From assembly GCA_002390285.1 (NCBI GenBank), contig DGPB01000017.1, positions 7,028 to 35,881 of the forward strand: DNA of 28,854 bases, read 5' to 3'. The translations under genes and the position numbers were made by a program. The first letter of the stretch is position 1, and the number at the start of each line of letters is the position of its first letter. Below are positions 1-7,511 of this stretch, in pieces. This DNA is from Cellvibrionales bacterium UBA4451 (GTDB lineage: Bacteria > Pseudomonadota > Gammaproteobacteria > Pseudomonadales > Porticoccaceae). Below the pieces are notes generated by a model, which was not told the origin of the DNA, made no database searches, and worked only from the letters and a program-made list of their open reading frames with translations.

Positions 1-22
1 TAGGCCTCTAGACGAACGGGAC
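1..22 (-). tRNA. tRNA-Glu, 5' end only (runs off the window)
   Basis: Read on the minus strand from position 22, the sequence GTCCCGTTCGTCTAGAGG followed by CCTA matches the 5' end of bacterial tRNA-Glu (acceptor strand, U8, D-arm beginning) as I know it from E. coli and Pseudomonas. The anticodon and the rest of the gene lie outside the window, so the isoacceptor is inferred from the 5' end only. A strong promoter sits directly upstream. tRNA-Glu(UUC) is a known substrate of the mnm5s2U34 pathway, whose last enzyme, MnmC, is encoded later in this window. Confidence 0.85.
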
Positions 23-48
23 ACATGGTTCTCTCAAGAGAGGCGCGC

Positions 49-77
49 ATTCTAAGAAGCCGACTCTATGCTGTCAA
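49..77 (-). promoter_or_regulatory. Sigma70 promoter of the tRNA-Glu transcript with GC-rich discriminator
   Basis: On the minus strand there is a perfect -35 TTGACA (77..72), a 17-base spacer and a -10 TAGAAT (54..49). The -10 is followed at once by GCGCGCC, the GC-rich discriminator typical of stable-RNA promoters under stringent (ppGpp/DksA) control. The predicted transcript would start near position 42 with CTCTCTTGAGAG, a short self-complementary leader (31-42), about 20 bases before the mature tRNA 5' end. The motifs are seen directly; stringent control is inferred. Confidence 0.8.
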
Positions 78-155
78 CCCTGCACTTCAATTTATCCGCT
101 CTGAAGACCCTTCTAGGCATTAATAAAAATTGGTAATACGTCAACGATTGGGCTC

Positions 156-566
156 CTATCCATCGACTTGATTACTCTTTTTCAAGCTGATAGATGTCGA
201 GTTAGTGCAATACCTCAAGCCCGTAGGCTCTGGCCCATCCTTAAACACATGCCCCAAGTGTGCACCACAGTTGGTACAAATTGTTTCTACCCGGTCCATG
301 CCATAACTAGAGTCTGTGCATTCGGTGATAACATCACTATTCAGTGGCTGAAAAAAACTGGGCCATCCTGAGCCTGAATTATATTTACTGATTGAATCGA
401 ATAATGGTTCATCACAACAGCGACACGAGTAAACCCCAGCCGCTTTTTCATCATGATATTTTCCCGCGAATGCTGGCTCCGTGCCCTTTTGGCGACAAAT
501 AGCGAACTCTTCATCGGTTAATTTCTGCCGCCAGTATTCTTCATTCCTTTCTTGGTCATTGCTCAT
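156..566 (-). CDS. msrB: Peptide-methionine (R)-S-oxide reductase MsrB
   Basis: Reduces the R epimer of methionine sulfoxide in proteins, a cytosolic oxidative-damage repair role. The 136-residue length is normal for single-domain MsrB. Two CxxC pairs that bind structural zinc are visible (Cys48/Cys51 and Cys97/Cys100). The family core SGSGWPSF is near residues 64-71 and the GHVFKDGPEPTGLRYC block ends at the catalytic Cys120. The usual RYCINS is RYCTNS here. The ATG at 566 is the only start that keeps the N-terminal helix; its Shine-Dalgarno sequence is weak. It is a single gene, divergent from alaA, with the tRNA-Glu transcript downstream on the same strand. No signal peptide is seen, so it is the cytoplasmic type. 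Confidence 0.95.
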   Translation of the reverse strand: MSNDQERNEEYWRQKLTDEEFAICRQKGTEPAFAGKYHDEKAAGVYSCRCCDEPLFDSISKYNSGSGWPSFFQPLNSDVITECTDSSYGMDRVETICTNCGAHLGHVFKDGPEPTGLRYCTNSTSISLKKSNQVDG

Positions 567-671
567 AGAGATAATCTCGATTTTCCTTAAGTATAGTAGA
601 CCTTAGCTATGGTCAGAATTTGATATACAATGAGTTTCTTGTAACTCTTTGACTAAAGACAACCGCCATTT

Positions 672-1928
672 ATGCCACAAATTAAGAAGTCAAACAAACT
701 CAATAATGTCTGCTACGACATCCGAGGCCCGGTACTAGACCACGCCAACCGGCTTGAAGAAGACGGCCACCGTATTCTCAAACTAAATATTGGCAATCCT
801 GCGTCCTTTGGCCTTGAAGCGCCGGATGAAATAATCCATGACGTTATCCATAACTTGTCTAAAGCGCAAGGGTACTGTCACGCCAAAGGTATTTATAGTG
901 CCCGCAAAGCCGTCATGCAACGCTGCCAGATACAGGGCATTCCCAATGTAGAAATTGACGACGTTTTTCTCGGCAATGGTGTCAGCGAACTGATTGTCAT
1001 GGCCATGCAGGCACTACTCAACAATGGAGATGAAATCCTTGTCCCCGCCCCTGACTACCCCCTCTGGACAGCCGCTGTAACGCTGGCTGGAGGCAACGCC
1101 ATCCATTATCTTTGCGATGAAGCTCAGGAGTGGCAACCAGATATTGAAGACATAGCCAGAAAAATTACACCGAATACCCGCGGTATCGTGGTCATCAACC
1201 CCAACAACCCTACCGGGGCTGTTTACAGCGAAGACGTGCTAAGGCAGATTGTCGCGCTTGCCAAAGAGCACGACCTAATTATCTATGCCGACGAAATTTA
1301 TGATCGTATCCTTTACGATGATGCCGAGCACATTCCTTTGGGGAAACTTGCCACTGACGTACTCTGTATCACCCTGAACGGCCTATCAAAAACTTACCGT
1401 TTGGCAGGGTTTCGTTCTGGCTGGATGGTTGTTAGCGGAGCAAAACACCTTGCCCGCAGTTATATTCAGGGCATTGAGATGCTTGCCTCCATGCGGCTGT
1501 GCGCCAACGTACCAGCCATGTATGCCATTCAGACAGCTCTAGGGGGCTATCAGAGCATTAACGATCTGATCGGGCCAGAAGGACGTCTACTTCAACAACG
1601 GGACAAGGCGTGGTCACTGCTGACCCAAATCCCCGGTGTCAGTTGTGTCAAACCCAAAGCAGCCATGTACCTCTTCCCGCGTCTAGATCCTGAGATCTAC
1701 CCGATCGAGGATGATGAACAGTTGGTTCTGGACTTACTGCTGGATGAAAAAATTCTGTTGGTGCAGGGGACGGCCTTCAACTGGCCCAATCCAGACCACT
1801 TTCGGATTGTCTTCCTTCCCAGAGAAGATGACTTGGAAGAAGCCATCGGAAGACTCGCTAATTTCCTAGAGCAATATCGTCTCAATCATGCCAGTAAAAA
1901 GCCTAAGTTTACTCAGGCTGCGCCCTAG
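672..1928 (+). CDS. alaA: Alanine-synthesising aminotransferase AlaA (class I/II, PLP-dependent)
   Basis: Glutamate-pyruvate aminotransferase that makes L-alanine from pyruvate and glutamate in the cytosol. It has 418 residues, slightly longer than E. coli AlaA (about 405), the excess being at the C-terminus. Visible fold-type I motifs are the N-terminal IRGPVLDHANRLEEDGH block typical of AlaA, NPNNPTG at 176-182, ADEIYD with the pyridine-nitrogen Asp at 207, and SKTYRLAGFRSGW with the PLP Schiff-base Lys240. The ATG at 672 begins at the conserved N-terminus. A weak TACAAT -10-like element at 626-631 is upstream. The stop codon interlocks with that of the opposing ATP-NAD kinase family gene in a shared CTAG (1925-1928). 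Confidence 0.93.
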   Translation: MPQIKKSNKLNNVCYDIRGPVLDHANRLEEDGHRILKLNIGNPASFGLEAPDEIIHDVIHNLSKAQGYCHAKGIYSARKAVMQRCQIQGIPNVEIDDVFLGNGVSELIVMAMQALLNNGDEILVPAPDYPLWTAAVTLAGGNAIHYLCDEAQEWQPDIEDIARKITPNTRGIVVINPNNPTGAVYSEDVLRQIVALAKEHDLIIYADEIYDRILYDDAEHIPLGKLATDVLCITLNGLSKTYRLAGFRSGWMVVSGAKHLARSYIQGIEMLASMRLCANVPAMYAIQTALGGYQSINDLIGPEGRLLQQRDKAWSLLTQIPGVSCVKPKAAMYLFPRLDPEIYPIEDDEQLVLDLLLDEKILLVQGTAFNWPNPDHFRIVFLPREDDLEEAIGRLANFLEQYRLNHASKKPKFTQAAP

Positions 1929-3049
1929 CGAATAGGATAAAGAATTTTATCCCGATAGCCTGTGGTAACAGCAATATACCCCGCTAGTTCTTTGTCCAAT
2001 GCGGGGTCATTACTATCCACCAGTAATGGCCTACCGTTAAGCTCAGTGATTTTTGTCTTGGTGGCGATAACAACCAAATTATCTCGGCCCACTCGTCTGA
2101 TGACAGACGGTGTCAGTTGATGGTTACCACGACCTAAAAGGTGCCCCTGGCCGCCTATGGGTGTAATGATAATTTTCACTTTTCCATTAGCCTTGGCAAC
2201 CGCTTGTTCGATTTCTATGCCGGTTACATCTAACGCCAATAACTGACCATTCCGAACCAGATCCACACCTAACAAGGTATTCCCCAAGCCCAGTTCATCC
2301 ATAAAGCCACGGGGTGTTGAACCCGGGCCGACGATATAGAGGCAATCGTCCTCCATCTCCTCAACCAATGTCCCAGCAATATCCTGAAGCACGAGTTCCT
2401 CCACCTCGCGCCCCCCGGATTTCACGTGCTGCATAAAGCGGCCCTCTTCGGGCACCAGAAGATCACCATAATAACGCGCACGGACTTCTCCCTGCCTAAA
2501 AGCTTCCTCATCAATATCACGCACTTCCTGCTGACGAATATCAACCAACTCACCATTTGCCAACCGGCAGACCAATTCACCTGCAGCCTCGGGTGTGATG
2601 GCGTACACGCCTGAATGCATCTTGACCCCTGCAGGGATACCAAGAACGGGCTGCCCCTCAGGTATGGCATTGCAGATGTTCCGGGCTGTCCCATCACCAC
2701 CCACAAATAGAATCATGTCCAATCCCAAATCGGACATCGCCTTTGCGGCCAATTCTGTATCCTTTGAGGTCGTTGCGTCAGGATCTATATCACCGATCAC
2801 CTCCGGGTTAAAACCGCATTGTTTGGCAATGTCTTCGCCCATAGGCCCAGGGTAAGTAACCAAGACCACTGCATCGGGGTGAGTGCCCTCTGACACCTGC
2901 GCTAGTGCTCGAATGGCCCGTTTGGGCGCGCGGGGTTCAGCGCCCCGCAACCGAGCCTCTGCGACCGTTTTAGCGCCATCACTACCCTTGAGCGCTACGA
3001 CACCACCGATACCCGCCAAAGGATTAATGATAAGACCTAACCTGAACAC
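1925..3049 (-). CDS. ATP-NAD kinase family protein (AcoX/COG3199 type)
   Basis: A 374-residue protein of the diacylglycerol/NAD/sphingosine kinase fold, but of the longer COG3199/AcoX-like branch rather than canonical NadK. The N-terminal LIINPLAGIGG and the nucleotide-binding GGDGTARN (about 117-124), followed by IPAGVKMHSGVYA, are the family hallmarks. Members are predicted ATP- or polyphosphate-dependent NAD kinases; the true substrate is poorly established, and AcoX takes its name from acetoin catabolism loci. No acetoin genes are nearby. The start is GTG at 3049, supported by a GGAG Shine-Dalgarno about 7 bases upstream. Its 3' end overlaps alaA by 4 bases, tail to tail. Confidence 0.85.
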   Translation of the reverse strand: MFRLGLIINPLAGIGGVVALKGSDGAKTVAEARLRGAEPRAPKRAIRALAQVSEGTHPDAVVLVTYPGPMGEDIAKQCGFNPEVIGDIDPDATTSKDTELAAKAMSDLGLDMILFVGGDGTARNICNAIPEGQPVLGIPAGVKMHSGVYAITPEAAGELVCRLANGELVDIRQQEVRDIDEEAFRQGEVRARYYGDLLVPEEGRFMQHVKSGGREVEELVLQDIAGTLVEEMEDDCLYIVGPGSTPRGFMDELGLGNTLLGVDLVRNGQLLALDVTGIEIEQAVAKANGKVKIIITPIGGQGHLLGRGNHQLTPSVIRRVGRDNLVVIATKTKITELNGRPLLVDSNDPALDKELAGYIAVTTGYRDKILYPIR

Positions 3050-3211
3050 AGCTCACTCCATACAATTACTGCGCAGCGATTGTACCCCACAAACAGTACA
3101 CCAAACTGTCACCTGTAGAGGACACACTACGATGGTTGCCCAAGGGTTTGTCCATGCCATCATTCGTGGTATGTTCATTCTTCGCAAGAAACTGAGCTGA
3201 TATCACTAACA

Positions 3212-3406
3212 ATGAACACTGAGCATAAAGAGACAAACCCCAAAGAACTGGAGCCGGATTTCCACGGTGCCGCGCTAATTGATGAAAACGGCAATGAGAT
3301 TCCTATTACTGAGAATATGGTACAAAAAGCATGTTCCGTCCCTGAAGACGATACTGAAAACACAAAAGCGAAAAGCCTATCGCCTGAAGACAAACCTCAG
3401 AATTGA
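3212..3406 (+). CDS. Small acidic PA1571-like protein, function unknown
   Basis: A 64-residue soluble, charged protein with no signal peptide or membrane segment. Its centre reads FHGAALIDENGNEIPITENM and is followed by VQKAC, which I recognise as resembling the short Pseudomonas PA1571-type proteins (pattern: G-x-A/S-x-I-D-x-x-G-x-E-I/V-P-I-T-E-x-M-I/V-x-x-A-C). This is from memory and not verified. The flanks are low-complexity, rich in Glu, Lys and Asn, and probably disordered. No strong ribosome binding site precedes the ATG at 3212. A 72-residue ORF on the opposite strand lacks any such pattern and is judged a shadow. Function is unknown. Confidence 0.65.
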   Translation: MNTEHKETNPKELEPDFHGAALIDENGNEIPITENMVQKACSVPEDDTENTKAKSLSPEDKPQN

Positions 3407-3467
3407 AGACGTATAATCTATAGCTTACAACTTATAGTTCAAATCCCACGCTTAGTAAGTAGGCCCA

Positions 3468-4553
3468 TCAACCAAACCCTAATGCTGACAGCTGCTGAAT
3501 CAACTGCTCATCAGCGTTGCCACTAACCCGATAATGGTCAAATTCAAGCCGCCGAGGGCACGTCTTACGTAGTTGATCGAATGCGCTAGGCACCTCAACA
3601 TTTTTAGACTGTAAAACCGCCCTCATTCGCCGATCTTCCTCGGCCACATCATAAGTAGCCAGTACGGCCTGAGCCAAGGTAGATACTACCAGCTCCATAG
3701 TTTGCTCCTGGCCCAACTGTATGTCAGGCGGCGCTATCCCCTGCCAGGTGCAAAAAGCATCCCGAATCATCCGAGTACCATTGATCTTTCCGTCTTCACT
3801 GTAGCCGGCAATATGCGGTGTTCCAATATCGACCTGTTCCAGCAGAGGCAGTGCAATATTGGGCTCTTGCTCCCATACATCCAGCGCCACCTGCCATGAT
3901 TTCTCAGGTAACAGGCGAAGTAGTGCCGCATTATCCACCACGGCACCACGGCCCGCATTGATCAACAGCGCATCATCAGACAACCGAGAAAGAACCGTCT
4001 CGCTAAAAAGATGGTACGTTGGATATGAGCCCTCCGTGGAAATAGGCGTATGTAAGCACAATACATCGGATTTAATGACCTGCTCAAAGGAGGTCAAATC
4101 GGGACTATTTTTCTGTGCCAAAAAAGGATCATAACACCGGCAATCCACCCCAAGTTTTTTCAAGGTTCGGTACAACCTGCCGCCCACATTGCCACATCCC
4201 ACAATACCGACAGTTTGTTCTATCCAACCAGGACGCAGTGTAAAAAGCACCGAGAGTACGTACTGTACAACCGCATCGGCATTACATCCGGGGGCATTAG
4301 AAAAACTGATTGCTCGCTGTTCTAAATAGCACTGATCCACATGGTCAACACCGATGGTGGCAGAGCCTACAAACTTGACCTTACTTCCCTCCAGCAGACC
4401 TGAATTCACCAACGTCACTGAACGAACCAACAACGCATCGGCATCCCACACATGCTCGGCCGTTAGCTCTCGACCCGGATAAGTTACCACTTCGCCATAG
4501 GGAGAAAACATTTCCCGAACCAATGGCATATTTTCATCTGCAACTATTTTCAT
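3468..4553 (-). CDS. pdxB: Erythronate-4-phosphate dehydrogenase PdxB
   Basis: Oxidises 4-phosphoerythronate to 2-oxo-3-hydroxy-4-phosphobutanoate, the second step of DXP-dependent pyridoxal phosphate synthesis. The 361 residues match the family (E. coli about 378). The N-terminus KIVADENMP is diagnostic. The NAD-binding GIVGCGNVGGRL lies around 116-127. The catalytic set of the D-2-hydroxyacid dehydrogenase fold is present: Arg202 in NAGRGA, Glu in DVWEQEP (about 224-231) and His247 in TPHIAGYS. The C-terminal PdxB dimerisation domain follows. The start ATG overlaps the stop of the exonuclease gene (ATGA, 4550-4553), so translation is probably coupled. It is the last gene of a four-gene operon. 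AlaA nearby is PLP-dependent, but no direct link is implied. Confidence 0.96.
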   Translation of the reverse strand: MKIVADENMPLVREMFSPYGEVVTYPGRELTAEHVWDADALLVRSVTLVNSGLLEGSKVKFVGSATIGVDHVDQCYLEQRAISFSNAPGCNADAVVQYVLSVLFTLRPGWIEQTVGIVGCGNVGGRLYRTLKKLGVDCRCYDPFLAQKNSPDLTSFEQVIKSDVLCLHTPISTEGSYPTYHLFSETVLSRLSDDALLINAGRGAVVDNAALLRLLPEKSWQVALDVWEQEPNIALPLLEQVDIGTPHIAGYSEDGKINGTRMIRDAFCTWQGIAPPDIQLGQEQTMELVVSTLAQAVLATYDVAEEDRRMRAVLQSKNVEVPSAFDQLRKTCPRRLEFDHYRVSGNADEQLIQQLSALGFG

Positions 4554-5455
4554 TCAGCACCGCTTTCCACAGAATCAATCAGCCTCTCTGCCCTTTCCAA
4601 TAAACGCTCACCCAGCCCCATACGTTGGCAGAAATCTGCCAACGCATCCAGTGCTATTGGCTGTCGAGTTAGTTCTGGGTTGCCCACGGGCGCATCCTCG
4701 GCAATGCTGGCGAGCTTTCTCGCCATAAGAATTTGCTCGCCATATGCGTCAATCTTGGCGGATAAATTTTTTGCACCCCTAACAGGCACCTCAGCTATCT
4801 GATCACCGGCCTGTAACAAGGTCTGAACATCGCCAAAATGTTGGAGTAATACAGCAGCCGTTTTGGCCCCAATACCAGGAACACCGGGGATATTGTCGAC
4901 ACTGTCACCGACCAGTGCCAAGTAGTCGGCCAACTGCTCCGGCCATATACCCATTCTATCCATAACGGCAGAACGATCTTGTGGCTCAGCTTGACCAAAA
5001 TCCCAGATAACATCATTAGCACCCACCAGCTGCATCAGATCCTTGTCCCTGCTCACCACAATAATCTGACGACCGTTCATTTGACGGCCACGCTTGGCGA
5101 GAGTCCCTATAATGTCGTCTGCTTCATGGGTATCACTGGCCAACCCGGTGATACCCAAAATGCCCGTTACTTCCACACAGGCATTGAGCTGAAACGCCAA
5201 CGCCTCATCTGGCAACACTCGATTAGCCTTATAGGCAGGGTAAATCTGATTTCGAAAACAATTTCCCAAGCTCTCATCAAAAGCCGCAGCAATATATTCT
5301 GGCGACTCTTCTTCTATAAACGATAATAAAAATTTCAGATATCCGTAAACCGCTTGAGTGGAATACCCGTCTTGGCTATGCCAGTTATCTGGCAATCCAA
5401 AATAATGACGGAAAATATAAATCGAGGCATCAATCAAGTAGAGAGGAGACGGCAT
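4550..5455 (-). CDS. 5'-3' exonuclease / flap endonuclease (PolA N-terminal domain family)
   Basis: A stand-alone 301-residue 5' nuclease of the kind fused to DNA polymerase I, acting on flaps and RNA-primed ends. Metal-binding acidic residues are visible in order: Asp9 (LIDAS), Asp60 (AAFDE), Glu111/Asp113/Asp114 (HEADDIIG), Asp137/Asp139 (SRDKDL) and Asp184/Asp187 (GDSVDNIPGVPGIG), the last within the helix-hairpin-helix. The arch region with YPAYKANR (72-79) is present. E. coli Xni is shorter (about 251) and has lost some acidic residues; this protein keeps the full set and looks catalytically complete. Its ATG overlaps the epmC stop by one base (TAATG) with no clear Shine-Dalgarno, suggesting translation by reinitiation. 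Confidence 0.9.
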   Translation of the reverse strand: MPSPLYLIDASIYIFRHYFGLPDNWHSQDGYSTQAVYGYLKFLLSFIEEESPEYIAAAFDESLGNCFRNQIYPAYKANRVLPDEALAFQLNACVEVTGILGITGLASDTHEADDIIGTLAKRGRQMNGRQIIVVSRDKDLMQLVGANDVIWDFGQAEPQDRSAVMDRMGIWPEQLADYLALVGDSVDNIPGVPGIGAKTAAVLLQHFGDVQTLLQAGDQIAEVPVRGAKNLSAKIDAYGEQILMARKLASIAEDAPVGNPELTRQPIALDALADFCQRMGLGERLLERAERLIDSVESGAE

Positions 5456-6042
5456 TAGACAAGAGACTTACGGTAATGATGTGTACTAAATGGCTGAGCA
5501 CCAAAAGACTCAGCGAGTGCCCGCGTAAACGCTGCCGCACGGGCAGGCATGGGTGAAGTGCACCAACCCTCTGCTTGTTGAACCACCAAGTTGATAAAAT
5601 CTTCACTGGCACCAATATCTGCCGACAAATTATCAGCGCTGATATTGAAGGGGTGGTTAGCCGCCACTGAAAAAATCCACTCCATAGCCTGAGGTTTCAC
5701 TTCCACCTGTTCGAACGTCCGCTGTTGAGCCGCTGTCCGCCCGTCCGGGTTATACCAATAGCCGAAGTCCACAACCTGTCTGCGCTGTTTTCCCGCTATA
5801 CACCAGTGGGATATCTCATGGAGCGCGCTTGAGATGTAGTCACTACGGAAAATCAGGCGATGGTAATCACAGGTATCATCAGCTGGCAAATATATAGGCT
5901 CTTCACCGCCACCTTCTAGGCGTGTATTAACGCTATCGGCAAACAAGTCATTAAAGATTGAGATTAATTGATCTGCACTCAATTTAGCCGGAGTACTGTC
6001 ATTTAGAGCACTGTTATTCAATAAATCGTTACCAAATAACAT
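5455..6042 (-). CDS. epmC: Elongation factor P hydroxylase EpmC
   Basis: Hydroxylates the beta-lysyl-lysine modification on elongation factor P, the last step of the EpmA/EpmB/EpmC pathway that helps EF-P rescue ribosomes at polyproline. The diagnostic core HEISHWCIAGKQRR (75-88) followed by VVDFGYWYNPDGR is present; the HExxH at 75-79 supplies likely metal ligands. I choose the ATG at 6042 (195 residues; E. coli is about 182) because AAGGAG lies 6-7 bases upstream. The open frame runs 39 codons further, but that extension lies inside the upstream gene and resembles nothing. It overlaps the GGCT gene by 14 bases. EF-P, epmA and epmB are not in the window. Confidence 0.93.
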   Translation of the reverse strand: MLFGNDLLNNSALNDSTPAKLSADQLISIFNDLFADSVNTRLEGGGEEPIYLPADDTCDYHRLIFRSDYISSALHEISHWCIAGKQRRQVVDFGYWYNPDGRTAAQQRTFEQVEVKPQAMEWIFSVAANHPFNISADNLSADIGASEDFINLVVQQAEGWCTSPMPARAAAFTRALAESFGAQPFSTHHYRKSLV

Positions 6043-6496
6043 CCACAGTCTCCTTGCAAGGGGTCTGATCGATGCGATGCCAATACTCAGCACTGAGATA
6101 TTCTTTTCCTGCCAGCAAGTGTTCCACATACCAACGCTCGGGCCTGGCACCATCATCAATTACGGCTGGATTAGCGATATATGTCCATGCAGGTATACGG
6201 CTAGAAAGCGTCTGTATCCAAAATAATTCCCGGCTATACATATATGGGGTGCCTTCATGGGGGTCGAGCTTGATAATTTCTGATGGCGTTGCCAGATGAT
6301 ACAGCACACCTTCTACTCGCTCTCCAGGCGCATAAATCACATTGGCACAGGCGAATGTTGCATCTCGACGTGAACGTTTATTAAAGCGCAAACCAAAGCC
6401 GTCCAACTGCCCCGAACTGGCACTTAAAACATGTAAACCGCGCGCCATCATACGTTCATAATTCATATTTGAACCGTAGGAAAAATAGTAGCTCAC
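6029..6496 (-). CDS. Gamma-glutamylcyclotransferase (GGCT/AIG2-fold) family protein
   Basis: A 155-residue cytosolic protein of the GGCT-like fold. The substrate-pocket motif YGSNM is at 7-11 and the probable catalytic acid Glu81 is in LDPHEGTPYMYSR. Family members cyclise gamma-glutamyl or similar amide substrates, but the substrate range of bacterial members is broad and unknown here. The start is GTG at 6496, required because YGSN sits at residue 7. It is the first gene of the GGCT-epmC-exonuclease-pdxB run, all with overlapping ends. It shares a divergent intergenic region with the gene at 6650, which holds a nested dyad. Confidence 0.88.
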   Translation of the reverse strand: MSYYFSYGSNMNYERMMARGLHVLSASSGQLDGFGLRFNKRSRRDATFACANVIYAPGERVEGVLYHLATPSEIIKLDPHEGTPYMYSRELFWIQTLSSRIPAWTYIANPAVIDDGARPERWYVEHLLAGKEYLSAEYWHRIDQTPCKETVDVIW

Positions 6497-6547
6497 AAAA
6501 TTTACACCCTAGGTATTGTGCTTTTTGATAATCGGTAGTACCTTATG

Positions 6548-6583
6548 TTGTGTGGCGAACATAATGTTGCATTCACCACACAA
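6548..6583. promoter_or_regulatory. Nested inverted repeat in divergent intergenic region
   Basis: A perfect 8-base inverted repeat, TTGTGTGG (6548-6555) and CCACACAA (6576-6583), encloses 20 bases. These contain a second dyad AACAT-A-ATGTT (6558-6568). It lies between the start of the GGCT gene (6496) and the probable start of the next gene (6650). It could be an operator or a 5' UTR hairpin. No regulator is adjacent. Confidence 0.4.
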
Positions 6584-6649
6584 GATTCTGGCACTAGTGG
6601 AAACGCTGTATACGTGCCTTGGTCTAACTACCATTTGAGGAGGTGTATT

Positions 6650-7345
6650 ATGACTACCTCAACATCAGGCCACAACACAGATAATGTGGTCGATCTCTTC
6701 ACCGGGGCGCCGTACTCTTCCCCTCTCAACCGTCGCATTATTCGTCTTGCTCCTGAACTCGATGGTCTGGAAATGATCTATTCCAACGAGTCTAACCCGA
6801 CCAAACTTTTCAGTATTAAAGTGCTGTATTGGGCGCTACGAGCAGATGGCGAAGTAGTGGGTCTTGTGCCATGGCTGGATGACATTATGCCGTGCACTGA
6901 AATACAGGATCCGCTCAACGGTCACTGGGAAGGTTATTACGATCCTGGTATTGATGAAGTGTTTTTCGAAGCGCCTATTCACAAAGTCATGGAGTTGGAA
7001 ACCGCTGCCGAATACTATGAATTCGTCTGCGATACTGACCTTGACGTGGTGCAGGAAATTCCGGATACGATTGGCACCCACGCTGTGCTTTCAAGTGATG
7101 GTTTCAAAAACATCGTATTGAAAGAAGTGGTTAGCTGGCGACTTTACTCAGACGGCACGCTGGAGAGCATGCTTATTGACGACGAAAAAGTGGTCAGTAC
7201 GCCAGTATTGCCTGGTGATGAAAGTCTCTACTCTGCGAAAACAGACGAGGCCTTCCGATATTTTTTCCAGCATCACATCGCCAACAAGATCAAGGCGCAA
7301 GATCCGGAAGCACTGGCGGCAATCTCTATGTTGGTTGAATCCTGA
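6650..7345 (+). CDS. Conserved-looking acidic protein of unknown function
   Basis: I do not recognise this family. I place the start at the ATG at 6650 (231 residues) because a near-perfect GAGGAGG lies 7 bases upstream. The open frame extends 35 codons further to 6545, but that part covers a nested inverted repeat and looks non-coding. The protein is soluble and acidic, with no signal peptide and no transmembrane segment. It looks like two similar halves, each a short beta-rich stretch followed by a loop: SIKVLYWALRADGEVVGLVPW near the middle and VVSWRLYSDGTLESML near the C-terminus. Both contain W-x-L/A-R/Y-x-D-G-x-[VL], suggesting a weak internal repeat. It is divergent from the GGCT operon and followed by a terminator-like hairpin. 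Confidence 0.8.
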   Translation: MTTSTSGHNTDNVVDLFTGAPYSSPLNRRIIRLAPELDGLEMIYSNESNPTKLFSIKVLYWALRADGEVVGLVPWLDDIMPCTEIQDPLNGHWEGYYDPGIDEVFFEAPIHKVMELETAAEYYEFVCDTDLDVVQEIPDTIGTHAVLSSDGFKNIVLKEVVSWRLYSDGTLESMLIDDEKVVSTPVLPGDESLYSAKTDEAFRYFFQHHIANKIKAQDPEALAAISMLVES

Positions 7346-7381
7346 TCAGTCATAACTGACAGGGCACATCTAGCAGCAACC

Positions 7382-7419
7382 ACCACCAACTGAGTGGTCG
7401 ATTTTTGACCCCTCAAAAA
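7382..7419. terminator. Bidirectional terminator-like hairpins between convergent genes
   Basis: Two adjacent hairpins lie between the convergent genes ending at 7345 and 7512. The first is ACCAC/GTGGT with a 7-base loop (7382-7398), followed by CGATTTTT. The second is TTTTTGA-CCCC-TCAAAAA (7402-7419), with T-rich arms readable on both strands. Their position and A/T flanks fit an intrinsic terminator serving both sides. Confidence 0.5.
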
Positions 7420-7511
7420 AAGTATCATAGCCACTTAATCAAGCACTCTGCAGACATAAGCTCATCGCTATCCAATAGCCCGTCCCATCTCGCATCCATC
7501 CACTCTAGCGT

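Noticed and set aside
3093..3109. ACAGT/ACTGT inverted repeat between the kinase-family gene and the small ORF
   Set aside because: A 5-base arm pair with a 7-base centre is expected often by chance; nothing else supports an operator.
3175..3393. 72-codon minus-strand frame opposite the small PA1571-like gene
   Set aside because: Its product is Ser/Phe-rich with no motif, whereas the plus-strand frame has a recognisable conserved-type core.
3407..3467. tRNA-like AGTTCAAATCCCA tail between two genes
   Set aside because: The bases around it cannot form a T-arm or acceptor stem, so it is not a tRNA or tRNA fragment.
6043..6159. 39-codon N-terminal extension of epmC
   Set aside because: It lies inside the GGCT gene in another frame, resembles no EpmC sequence, and the internal ATG at 6042 has a strong AAGGAG.
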